DNA of 64,000 nucleotides from contig QNQO01008287.1 in the NCBI GenBank assembly GCA_003290165.1, positions 62,001 through 126,000 on the forward strand. Reading direction: 5' to 3'. Numbering within the stretch: position 1 is the stretch's first letter; every line of letters starts with the position of its first letter. The stretch comes from Berberis thunbergii (taxonomy: Eukaryota > Streptophyta > Magnoliopsida > Ranunculales > Berberidaceae). Positions 22,037 through 32,708 of the stretch are shown piece after piece. Below the pieces are notes generated by a model. That model searched no databases. It was not told where the DNA came from and saw only the letters and a list, made by a program, of their open reading frames with translations. The translations under genes and the position numbers were made by a program.

Positions 22037-23476
22037 TGATTACGCCCAAACAGTACATGCGGTCAATTGCAGTAAAGATTGGGGTATCAATCCCAAGAGG
22101 AAAAATGATCTACAAAACAAGGTTAAGGAAGAAGAACTACGCGAAACTAAATTTAAGAAATTCTAGAAATTTTAAAATATGAAATTGAATTTAGTTTAAT
22201 GAAAATCAAGTTTAGAAGAGTCACAAGATTCCAAGAATCCCTCCTAGATTTCACGCACCAACTAGTATTGATTCACTATGATGACTCGCTTACGTGTTTC
22301 ACATCCCAAACAACATAATCGGAAAAAACAGTCTTTAATGCACCAATATATTCTAATGTAAATGGATTTTAGATTTCACTTTTTTAGAAAGCACAAAGGT
22401 TGGTCATATATGATATCCTAACTTTACGATATATCCAGGGACAATAACGTAATAAAAGACAATCACATATAACTAACCTACCGGAATTAATTGATCTTTA
22501 AAATTTTCACACATAAGAAAAGTGTGACTAGACTTATATGGAGAAGAAAAAGACAATCACCGGAATAATAATCTACGCAGAATTTGATGAAATCTTTGTA
22601 ACTAAAATAACATAAACTCCTATATTAAATAAAAGTGAAAATCATAAACACCATTATTCATCGTGAAAGCATAAAACGAATCAAATACCAATTAAGTGTT
22701 ACAATCTAGGAGTTCACCTTTTCGCCTTGCGTGAAGTTTAGTGACACATGGTGAGGGTGATAACAACACCAGCAGTGTGGAGCTTCATCTGCTGGATAGC
22801 ATCGTCTCCACTGCTAGTGTATTGTGTCTTGCGCCTTCTGGCTGCTTTGTTTCAGCTGCTATTGCGTTATTTCCCTGCTGTCATGCGTTCTTCTCTTGTT
22901 GTGTAACACACTCTGCTGTCGCTGGATAGCGTCCCGCGCACTCTTTGTTGTCCTATCCTGCGTCTTGGTTGTTGCTGCGTTATGGCAGCTTGCTGCACTA
23001 TTTTTTTCCTCCTCATGTATTGTCTCTTCTTGTTGTATTTTTGGTAAAGAGAAAACCCTTATTGGGCCAAATTGGAAACCCAATACCCAATACAAATGGA
23101 AACCAACTAACAAAAAGGAAACAAAAGGGGTCCATATACAATTGGAAACCACCCTTTTTGTTAGATTCTCTTCTAATAAAAGGAGAGATGGGTTTGGCTA
23201 TGTTCATCCATATCACTTCTTTGTTCCACCAAAATTCAAAACTAATTTCTTTTTTTTTCTTTGATTCTCTTAATTAATCTTTGGCTTGGGTGTCTCCCGC
23301 TCGACTTCGTCAATTTGTCTATTAATTTCCAAATTTGCACGCTAATGCACTTTTGTCATTTAAACTCCAAATCCTACAAAAATATTAAATTAAAATAATT
23401 AAACTAAAATACACTATTTGAAACACTAACAAATATAAATTAGGAGGTATATTATGTAATAATTATGTGAACATCA
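22037..23476 (-). repeat. 3' LTR of Athila-like element
   Basis: 1,440 bp, TG...CA. Followed on the plus strand by aatacccccaaacc, the complement of the polypurine tract. Confidence 0.93.
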
Positions 23477-23492
23477 AATACCCCCAAACCTA
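23477..23492 (-). other. polypurine tract
   Basis: Minus strand reads ggtttgggggtatt immediately before the 3' LTR; plus-strand primer site of the element. Confidence 0.75.
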
Positions 23493-25690
23493 TATTTTGC
23501 TAGTCCTCGAGCAAAACAAAAATAAGAATAAAATTCTAACTCACTTTCGTAGGAATCACGATTGCACCTACCTTAACGTGCAACAAGGCTTTAACCCCTT
23601 AGATTACCTCCGGTGGACGAGTAATAGTCTCGTGGGGTTTTTCAGAAATGTTACCCTCATACATTACTGACTAAATAGAACAAAATCTATATTCTAAAAA
23701 CATGGGCATTCTCTTTTATTTTCCTTAGAGTAATTTTCTAGTTGCTTAAAATTCAAGAAAAACAAAAAACTAAAGGTGTCACAATATTATATCAATAGAG
23801 TACAATAATTTAATAGTATGTAAAGGTTAAATAAGTTTCATAATCATTCTCAACTCAAAGTGTGTGTGTGAGAAACCTTATCAACATAACTCTTCATCTC
23901 ATAGTAAAGATGTGACGAGATAACCTTTAGAAAGTACACTTCGACTACAAATCTCTCATGTCACTCAGAAATAAAACACTCAGAGATTGGACACTCAGTT
24001 TATATGTGAGGAAAATGATATGAACTATGGAAGATGCAAACGTCTCACATATAATTATCATGAAAAACGAAATTTTCAAAGAGTGAAATGAATATGAATT
24101 CATGGACAGGAATATTGATTACTTTGGAGAATGTTGAATCAAACACCGTAGTTCCTGCCTATTCAATCTCCACATCTACTAAACCAACTTTCACTTAAGA
24201 TCAATTAAGTCTTTACTAGGTTGTAATTGGGCTTGGATTATGGCAAACAATAATGGAAAAAAAGGATACAAAAATTTCCTAAGAATGGCTACACCCTTGA
24301 ATAAACACATAAGGCATTGAAGAACAAATCAATGTTGTACACCATTAACTTTTTCTTCATTATTTTCTTCTTCAACCTTTTTTTTAACAAGTTTTTCCCC
24401 TTTTATACAATCCAACAATTTTACTTTGAGTGTGCATTAAATATCTATTTTCAACTCTTTCTATTTGCCCATTCCATAAATATATCTCACCATATACATT
24501 CTCATAAAATTGGGTAAGGATAAAATTATAGAGGTATTACTCCTTGATTGGAGTAGGTATTGAAAATGGGGATAACAAAGAGACGGCTATTTAAAGGCTC
24601 AAACAGCTGCAAATGGATATTTATTATTGGGTAGGCTAAAAAGCTTAAAAAATGGTTTAAAAAAAGAAATGCCTATATCACTTCATTAGTTCTAGTTAGT
24701 ACTAGGACATCTCAACTAAATAAAACAAGAAGTTCTAGTGTAAAAATTCAATTTTTATGTCATTCTTAAAGCAATCAATAAGAAAGTCAAGAATAATGAG
24801 ATCATCAACAAAATAATGCGGACTCAAGAAAAATCAGAGTGTAATTAATTACCCTCAAGAAATAAAGAATGGCTCAAAACTCAGAAGGGTTAAGTCTCCA
24901 CTATTATTCAAAGGTTTTCTAGTTCTATATCTCACTAATCAACTTCAAATCATGTTGACTTGGCTTATAGTGCACGAATAGTTGAGTTGAAAAGTCTTAT
25001 GAAATACATCTAACATAAGGATAATATCAAATATCATGTTTTCTACTAATATAACTATGTGACACGTGTTACTATGTGTTTTCTCAAAATTAAAGGCAAC
25101 AAAAATATTCTCTAAAATTAAAAAGACTCAACCCCCCCCCCCCCCCTTCCTTTATTATTTTATTTTATTTTTTTAAATTCACCAAGAGTTCAGATTTTGA
25201 ATGCATTTGCATAAAGATTTTGCACAATTACCGTAATCATCTAAGTATTCAATGGAGATTGAGAACACAAAAAATGACTCAGTTTAATTGTAAAATACGT
25301 TTTAAGCTCAAAGATTTTTGAAAATTGCACAAAAAATCTAATAAACCACATCACCCCCAAACCTAAACCAAACATTGTCCATGACAAATATGTAAACATG
25401 TATAAAATAATAATCATGACAAATGAAGGAAAAAGAAAATAGGGGGATTAGAGTGATATTACCATGGTGAAGCTTTACCAGTTTTAAATAGACAATGTCC
25501 TCACAGTCACAAAATATATAAAAAATAAAAAAATAAAAAAATCATACCGACGGGAGAAAGGAACACATGGGATGAAGGGCTCTAAGTGACTCTAGTAGCA
25601 ACACCTAAAATAACCTGAAAGACTAAAAGAAAAACATAAAAGTAAAAACCTAAACTAAAAAAATAAAAACATAAACTAAAGATGGGGTGG
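23493..25690 (-). other. non-coding 3' region of Athila-like element
   Basis: No open frame of note in the place where Athila elements may carry an env-like gene. AT-rich with a poly-C run at 25,132-25,146. Collinear with 4,696-6,950. Confidence 0.7.
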
Positions 25691-25699
25691 AGAACATCA

Positions 25700-26830
25700 A
25701 ATCAAGTAGACAGGGACAACCAGAGAGATCATCTTTGGCACCTCTATTCACTCCACATAGTGTTTCAGACGTTGCCCATTTACTCTAAACACTCTCCCAT
25801 ATTTTGGATCTTCAATTTCTATGGAACCATTGGGAAAAACTTGTTTTACCATGAATGGGCCTGTCCATCTCGATCTTAGCTTGCCAGGATGAAGATGAAG
25901 TTGTGAGTCATAGAGATAGACTCATTGCTTGGGCTCGAAATGTTTCCTCTTGCTTATCATGACCTGCTTTCATCTTCACCTTGTATATTCGAGAATTGTC
26001 ATAGGCATCATTCCACAACTCCTCAATTTCAGCTAACTGAAATTTTCGCTGAATACATGCATCATTGAGATCAATGTTAGTGTTTTTGACAGCCCAATAA
26101 GTGCGATGTTCTAACTCAACAGGTAAATGACAGGCTTTTCATATATAAGCCGAAACGGAGACATCCTGATAATTGTCTTATACGTGGTACGGTAAGCCCA
26201 AAGTGCATCAAGAAGGCGCAAGGACCAATCCTTCCTATCAGGATTCACCATCTTCTCCAAGATTTGTTTCACTGATCAGTTTGCCAGCTCGGCTTGGCCA
26301 TTTGTCTGCGGATGATAGGCATTGGCAACCTTGTGATGAACTCCATACCTACACATCAAATCCTCAAAAGAGCGATTACATAAATGAGTCCCCTGATCAC
26401 TAATAATGGCTCGTGGTGTACCGAAACGGGATCAAATGTGTTCTTTGATAAACCTAACAACAATGTTGTTATCATTGTTCCTGCACGCCACAGCCTCTAC
26501 CCATTTGGACACACAGTCCACTGCAAGCAAAATATACAAATATCCAAAAGAATGTGAAAAAGGTCCCAGAAAATCAATCCCCCAACAATCAAATATCTAA
26601 ATGACTAGGATGGGGTTAAGGGGCATCACATGTCTCCGGGACAGTGCACCTAACTTCTGGCATCTATCACAAGAACGACAATAACTGTTAGTCCTTAAAC
26701 AATGTAGGCCAATATAATCCCGACTGTAAAAATTTTGCAGCGGCCTTTTTCATAGGAAAATGGCATCCTCAAGCTGCACTATGACAAAAATGTAAGACAC
26801 CTTCAATCTCACCTTCAGGGATACAACGCC
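25700..26830 (-). pseudogene. Athila-like integrase
   Basis: From 26,830 downward: an H2C2 zinc-finger region (SAACGCHFPM-like frame near 26,745 and CDRCQ-type near 26,660), then the rve core at about 26,300-26,560, then the tail with RSRWTGPF and RVNGQRLKHY at about 25,750-25,880. Integrase inserts the cDNA copy into host DNA. The frame is interrupted by several stops and shifts; the equivalent core at 7,484-7,750 is better preserved. Confidence 0.82.
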
Positions 26831-27471
26831 TCATGATTTGGTCGGGGCAATACTTATATAGATAAGGATCATCCCAATAAAAATTTCTTGCTTCGACAAA
26901 AAATTTAGAAATTTGCATTTATCTTGAGCACTCCATGATGATGGAACTTCGCCAGAAACCAAGTAATTAACAATGTGCGCATACCATGGTACTTGAGTGG
27001 CAGCAAATAGGTGTTTATCGGGGAAGTTGTCGCGGATGGGTGGGCCAGTGGCAGAGTCATTGAACTTCAGACGAGTCAAATTCCTGCAGAAGTAAAATCC
27101 ACCTAAACAATCGTGCCTTAGCATCCTTTTTAAAGAAATGAACTTAAGAGCCTCATGGTCAGTAAAAACAGTGATAGGTGTACCAATCAAATAAGCACGA
27201 AATTTATCTAAAGCAAAAACTACAGCTAGCAACTCTTTTTCAGTAGTCGAATAATTCATTTGAGCATCATTAAGTGTTCGACTAGCATGGTAAACAACAA
27301 AGGGCTTCCCTTCCCTTGGTTTCCCAAAACTGCCCCCACAGCATAGTTGCTTGCATCACACATTATCTCCAATAGTAAATTCCAATCCGGTGGCTGCATG
27401 ATGGGGGCAGAGATGGGTCTATCAATGAGTGTTTGAAAGGCATCCTCACACTCTTGTGTCCATTGGAACAT
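26831..27471 (-). pseudogene. Athila-like RNase H region
   Basis: FQWTQECEDAFQTL, CDASNYAVGAVLG, NYSTTEKELLAVV and TDHEALKF are the hallmarks of the gypsy RNase H domain that follows the polymerase. The frame shifts at 27,256. A piece between the HEALKF block and the sequence preceding the integrase is deleted (near 27,090-27,120). Confidence 0.87.
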
Positions 27472-27494
27472 GACGTCTTTGACCAGGAGGCTAC

Positions 27495-28588
27495 TTAATG
27501 GTCTAGAAATGGTAGAAAATTATGTATGAACCTCCTATAAAAATCTGCGTGCCCTAGAAAAGATCTCACATCCTTGACACTTTTAGGTGTAGGTAATTTA
27601 GAAATCACTTCAATTTTTGCTTTATCAACCTCGATTCCTTTATCAGAAACTATGTGTCCCAGAACTATTCCATGGGGAACCTTGAAATGACATTTTTTCC
27701 AATTAAGCACCAGACCCTTCTCTTCACATCTACTTAAAACAGCCTTCAAGTGAAGTAAACATGAATCAAAGGAATCACCAAAAACAATCAAATTATCCAT
27801 GAATACTTCCATATATTTTTCAACCATGTCACTAAAAATACTCATCATGCATCTCTGAAAAGTAGTCGGTGCATTACACAAACCAAATGGCATACGCCGA
27901 AAAGCATAAGTACCAAAAAGACATGTGAAAGTAGTCTTATCCTGATCCTCTAATGCAATCTCAATCTGATAATATCCTGGATACCCATCTAGAAAGCAAT
28001 AGAAACAATGACCAGCTACTCGCTCTAAGATTTGGTCTATGAATGGAAGTGGGAAGTGATCCTTGCAGGTGGCAGAATTAAGTTTCCTATAATCAATGCA
28101 CATGCGCCACCCAGTCACTACCTTAATATGAACAAGCACCCCTCATCATTAGTCACCACTGTTATTCCAGATTTCTTGGGAACTACTTGAGTTGGACTAA
28201 CCCACTTGCTATCAGAGATGGGGTAAATGATGTCTGCATCTAACAATTTTAAGACTTCCTTTTTCACCACCTCTTTCATAGTAGGGTTAAGTCATCTTTG
28301 AGGGTCTCTACGGGGGTTAGCTTCTTCTTCTAAGTGAATCTTATGGGAACATATTAAGGGGTTAATACATTTGATGTCAGCTATAGTCCAACCTAATGCA
28401 GATTTGTGTTCACGTAACATATTAATCAATTCTTCTTCTTGTGAGCTATCAAGCACAGAAGAAATAATAACAGGAAAGCTATCACCTAATCTGAGGAATG
28501 CATGTTTAAGTTCCTCAGGCAGTGCAGCTAGGTCAACTTTCGGAGTTTCCACGGTGGATGGTTGTGGTTTATGTCTTTCCTTTGGCAA
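27495..28588 (-). pseudogene. Athila-like reverse transcriptase
   Basis: The N-terminal part at 28,588-28,292 contains LGWTIADIK. The palm and fingers at 28,139-27,495 contain CIDYRKLN, FPLPFIDQ, FLDGYPGYYQI and MPFGLCNAP. The catalytic box reads FMDNLIVFG where gypsy enzymes have two Asp residues, so the second metal ligand is Asn. A frameshift separates the parts near 28,140-28,290. The thumb motif VRSFLGHADFYRRFI is intact. Confidence 0.92.
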
Positions 28589-28606
28589 TTCCTCAAAGCA
28601 TGGTTG

Positions 28607-29413
28607 CTATTGTCGTGCTCCTTTATCCTTTAACCCTGAAACAACAGAAATATCAAAAGCATTATCAAGATAAAGTGAACTCTCAGAATCATAAATAGAA
28701 AGGAGGTAATCTAAGGGTTCAGAATCTGCGCTCAGGAGCACCTCCTCTGATATTAGCATGTCTATCATGCAGGTATGATGACACTCATCATCATCAAGTG
28801 GTTGCTTGCTAATATTGAATATGTTGACCTCCAGAGTCATGTTCCCAAAAGATAGCTTCAATTAAACCGTTCCTGTAATTGATAAGAGCGTTAGCTGTGG
28901 CAAGAAAAGGTCTACCTAAAATATTCGGAACTGTAGACTCCATATTAATCGCAGAATGAGTATCTAAAATAAGAAAGTCGACGGGATAGTAAAACTTATC
29001 AATCTGCAGCAAAATATCCTCGACTATTCCTCTTGGCTTCTTAACCGATCTATCGGCCATTGTAGTACCATGGGTGTGGGTTAAATCTCTCCTAGATGCA
29101 ATTGCAAGTAAATAGAATATGACATCAGATTTACATTTGCTCCTAAATCCAACAAGGCTTGGCCGAACTCATGAGTCCCAATCTGGCAGGTGACTGTAGG
29201 ACACCCTCGATCTTTGTACTTGAGTGGTGTCTTCTGCTCAATCACCGCACTTACCTGTTTTGTCAAGAAGCCAGTATTCTTGACATGATGTTTCCTCTTG
29301 ATGGTGCATAGATCCTTGATGACCCTTGCATAAGTTGGTACCTGTTTAATAACATGCAGCAAAGGTAAGTTAATTTTAACCTGTTTCAAGTGTTCTAGAA
29401 TCTCATCATGCAT
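28607..29413 (-). pseudogene. Athila-like protease and linker
   Basis: The aspartic protease motif appears as LLDLGANVNLMS within a frame at 29,413-29,081; the Athila lineage typically has this D-x-G-A form. Two further frames (29,060-28,809 with NILGRPFLATANALI and 28,861-28,607) continue toward the polymerase. The NILGRPFLATA block is the second conserved protease motif. Frame changes between the parts. Confidence 0.85.
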
Positions 29414-29489
29414 TTTCGATTTTTTTTCAAGTAGGTCGTAGTGCTTGAGGAAAAGGAACTGGAACTGGAATTTTTTGTTGGGCTCATCC

Positions 29490-30889
29490 TCAGGGATGTT
29501 CTCCTTTGCACTTGGGGAGGTGCCTATAGTCGTGGACGAGCTTGATCATCAAAAATCTTACCACTCTGAGTAGTGATGGCATTAATCTCTTTGACATTCT
29601 GAGAGTCTGAAGTAGAGGTTTGTGCCATAAGTTGGCCATTCGGATTTGCTTGAGGTTGTGAGGAAATTGACCCCGCTCTTGTACTGTTAATGAACTTGTC
29701 AGCTTCGTTATCTGGCTTTTGATCTCCTTGTTTTCTTCTGCTAACTGTGTCAATGCAACCTCAAATTTTGATTAGTTTTACCTTGTGTCTCTATAAATGC
29801 ATGTAATGTGTCTGATAAGGAACTTTGTTAGATTGCGCATTGTATGGAGGTGCAGAGTATGACCTAGGTGGTTGTGCCTGTGAGTGTGTAGGTTGGTCTG
29901 CTTCGGACCTCCAGCCTAAGTTAGGGTGATCTCTCCAGCAAGAATTGTAAGTGTTAGAGAATGGTGAATAAGGCTTCTTGTACATCCCTAAGGCGTTAAA
30001 TTGTTCCTCATAAACCCCTATCATCTCAGTCAAGGTCGGGCAATCCTCTGCTAAGTGTTCAACTCCCCTGCATATAAAACAGGTGTCCTGTAGCTCAACT
30101 CTGGCAACAGTATGTGTGGGCCTACCATCCTTGGTCTTAACTGCCTCTAACTCCCTAGTCACTGTATCCAATTGGGCTCTAAGGTTGTCCTCTTCCCTAA
30201 GTTGGTAGATTCCAACTAGGCGTGTTCTATCCATGTTCTCAGTAGCACTTGGACCAATCTAAGTATGAGCCTTTTTCAGCCAAGTCATTCAGGTAATCAG
30301 TGGCCTCGTCAGTCCTTTTGCAAAAACTCTCCATTACACATCATTTCAACGAACTGACGCTTTCTACTGGTGAGCCCCTCATAAAATAATTGACTAAGCG
30401 CCAACTCTCATACCCATGGTGTGGACATGTATTCAAGAGATCCTTGAACCTCTCCCATGCTTGATATAATGTCTCTATATTCTTTTGGGTGAAGGTAGAA
30501 ATCTGTCTCTTTAGACCGTTGACTTTATGGTGAGGATAGTATATATTAAAAAATGTTTGGGTCATCTCTTCCCACGAACCTATAGACCTTGGTCACAAAG
30601 AGTATAGCCAACTCTTCACTTTTTCTTTAAGGAAAAAAGGAAAAAACCTTAGTCTAACCGAGTCTACAACCTCAACTTTGTTGTGGAAAGTGGCCACAAC
30701 TTCCTCGAATTCCCTAATGTGAATATAAGGATTCTCAATCTCTAGGCCAGGAAAAGTGGGTGATAATTGTATCATACCCGGCTCAAAATCTAGCTTTGGT
30801 GCAAACATGATACATGATGGAGTAGCAGTGGGCGTGGGGTGCAGATAGTCCATTAGCGACCGAACATGGTCATCTTCGTGATTGCTCAT
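29490..30889 (-). pseudogene. Athila-like gag
   Basis: The likely start is 30,889 (MSNHEDDHVRS). The capsid part includes NPYIHIREFEEV and LRFFPFFLKEKVKSWL. A zinc knuckle CX2CX4HX4C (CFICRGVEHLAEDC) lies near 30,070. A coiled-coil segment (LAEENKEIKSQITKL) lies near 29,720. Three frames are needed to read it, so it is broken near 30,590, 30,340 and 29,790. Confidence 0.9.
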
Positions 30890-31163
30890 GGTGTTAGAAT
30901 TAGAAGTAGGACTTAATTTGGTTTCAATGTGAATTTGTGGGTATTTTAAATTTGGGCCCTAGTTAGTCTCCTTAAGTGGTCTCTATTCCAACTCACACTC
31001 CCTCAATGTCTTTTTTGTTTTTTCCAAATTTTTTTAAGAAATAAAATAAAAATAAATAAATAAATAAAATGGACCTAAAACGTAAAAATAAAATAAACTA
31101 AAATAAATAAAACAATGACCAAGAAAGATAATACCCGAAACCTCCCATGTAGAATGACGCTTG

Positions 31164-31184
31164 TCCCCGACAACGGCGACAAAA
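31164..31184 (-). other. primer-binding site (tRNA-Asp type)
   Basis: The plus-strand sequence tccccgacaacggcgac is near-identical to the 3' end of plant tRNA-Asp. It starts two or three bases from the inner end of the 5' LTR. Confidence 0.75.
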
Positions 31185-31186
31185 TT

Positions 31187-32220
31187 TGATTACGCCCAAA
31201 CAGTACACACGGTCAATTGCAGTAAAGATTGGGGTGTCGATCCCACAAGAAAAAGTGATCTACAAGACAATGTCAAGGAAGAAGAACTACGCAAAACTAA
31301 ATTTAAGAAATTCTAGCAATTTTAAAATATGAAATTGAACTTAGTTTAATGAAAATCAAGTTTAGAAACATCACAAGGTTCCAAGAATCCCTCCTAGATT
31401 TCACGCGCCAACTAATATTGATTCGCTATGATGATTCGATTATGTGTTTCACATCCCAAACAATATAATCGAAAAAATAGTCTTTAATGCACCAATATAT
31501 TCTAATGTAAATGGATTTTAGATTTCACTTTTTCTAGAAAGCACAAAGATTGGTCATATATGATATCCTAAATTTACGATATATTCGGGGACAATAACGT
31601 AATAAAAGACAATCACGTATAACTAACCTACAGGAATTAATTGATCCTTAAAAATTTCACACATAAGAAAAGCGTGACTAAACTTATACGGAGAAGAAAA
31701 AGACAATCACCGGTAAAATAATCTACGAAGTAGTTGATGAAATCTTTGTCACTAAAATAGCATAAACATCTATATTAAATAAAAGTGAAAATCATAAACA
31801 CCATTATTCATCGTGAAAACATAAAACGAATCAAATACAAATTAAGTGCGTTACATCTAGGAGTTCACCTTTTCGCCTTGCGTGGAGTTTAGTGCACATG
31901 GTGAGGATGATAACAGCAACAGCGGTGTGAAGTTTCATCTGCTGGACAGCGTCGTCTCCACTGTTGCTCCTTGGTACTGTATTGCGTCATGTGCCTTCTA
32001 GCTGCTTCGTTTCGGCTTTTGTTGTGTTATCTCCCTGTTGTCATGCGTTCTTTTCTTGTTATGTAACACACTCTGTTGTCGTTGGACATGTCCTACGCAC
32101 TCTCTGCTGTTCTGTCCTGCGTCTTGGCTATTGCCGCATTAATTAAACTAAAATACACTATTTGAAACACTAACAAATATAAATTAGGAGGTATATTATG
32201 TAATAATTATGTGAACATCA
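31187..32220 (-). repeat. 5' LTR of Athila-like element, internally deleted
   Basis: 1,034 bp against 1,440 bp for the other LTR. About 400 bp equivalent to 22,985-23,395 are missing, the junction being near 32,141. The ends match the other LTR, with many more differences than between the two 3' LTR copies. Confidence 0.9.
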
Positions 32221-32260
32221 ATTGTCTCTCCAGATTTCTTATTTGATGTAAAATCTGCAG

Positions 32261-32369
32261 TTTCTTTTGTAGTTTGGTTAGACAAGGAATGAAGCAGATA
32301 ATTATCCGATTGGAGACACCAGAAATTCAAGCATTGGAAAAAGAGGGTAACAAGTCCGAAATCACAAAG
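32261..32369 (+). pseudogene. P4-ATPase (ALA-type) exon downstream of gypsy
   Basis: After a ctgcag acceptor the frame reads [20 protein letters not shown] and ends KSEITK at a ggtaaa donor. This is the segment that directly follows the KMETAINIG block in plant ALA flippases, so it is the next exon after 21,901-21,989; phase and residues join correctly. No later ALA exon follows; after about 340 bp of intron-like DNA the sequence becomes a CSC1-type gene. Confidence 0.88.
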
Positions 32370-32708
32370 GTAAAAGAATTTTTCACTAGTCTATGTAGTT
32401 TGGGATAGCTGATAGGTACTTGACAAATAAAAATATAGACATGCTTTTAATTTTGTGATCCATCATTATGGATTGTGCCCTTGTATTCTACTGCATGTAG
32501 TTTGAGTTTTAAGAGAGCAGTAAGTTGAATGGAGGCGCCATTTACATGTGAAAGAGTATAAACTAATTCCTATTTTATGTACTCAGATAAATTATGATGA
32601 CTTGCCTTGGAATTTGTGATCCTATTTTTATTTCAGTCTACTTCTTTACTAGTGACTGGCATTTGTTAAACCTTGGAATTTGCTTGACCGTTGATCTCCT
32701 TTTCATAT

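Larger units (their letters stand above)
22037..32220 (-). mobile_element. Athila-like Ty3/gypsy retrotransposon, full length, decayed
   Basis: LTRs at 22,037-23,476 (3' LTR) and 31,187-32,220 (5' LTR) begin TGATTACG and end AACATCA. The flanks gttgt (22,032-22,036) and attgt (32,221-32,225) are a 5-bp target duplication with one change. The primer-binding site after the 5' LTR (31,164-31,184) matches the 3' end of tRNA-Asp, as in Athila. Gag, protease, reverse transcriptase, RNase H and integrase follow in gypsy order on the minus strand, and 2.2 kb of non-coding DNA separates pol from the 3' LTR. The insertion lies in an intron between two P4-ATPase exons. Stops, frameshifts and a changed catalytic Asp show it is dead. 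Confidence 0.95.
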
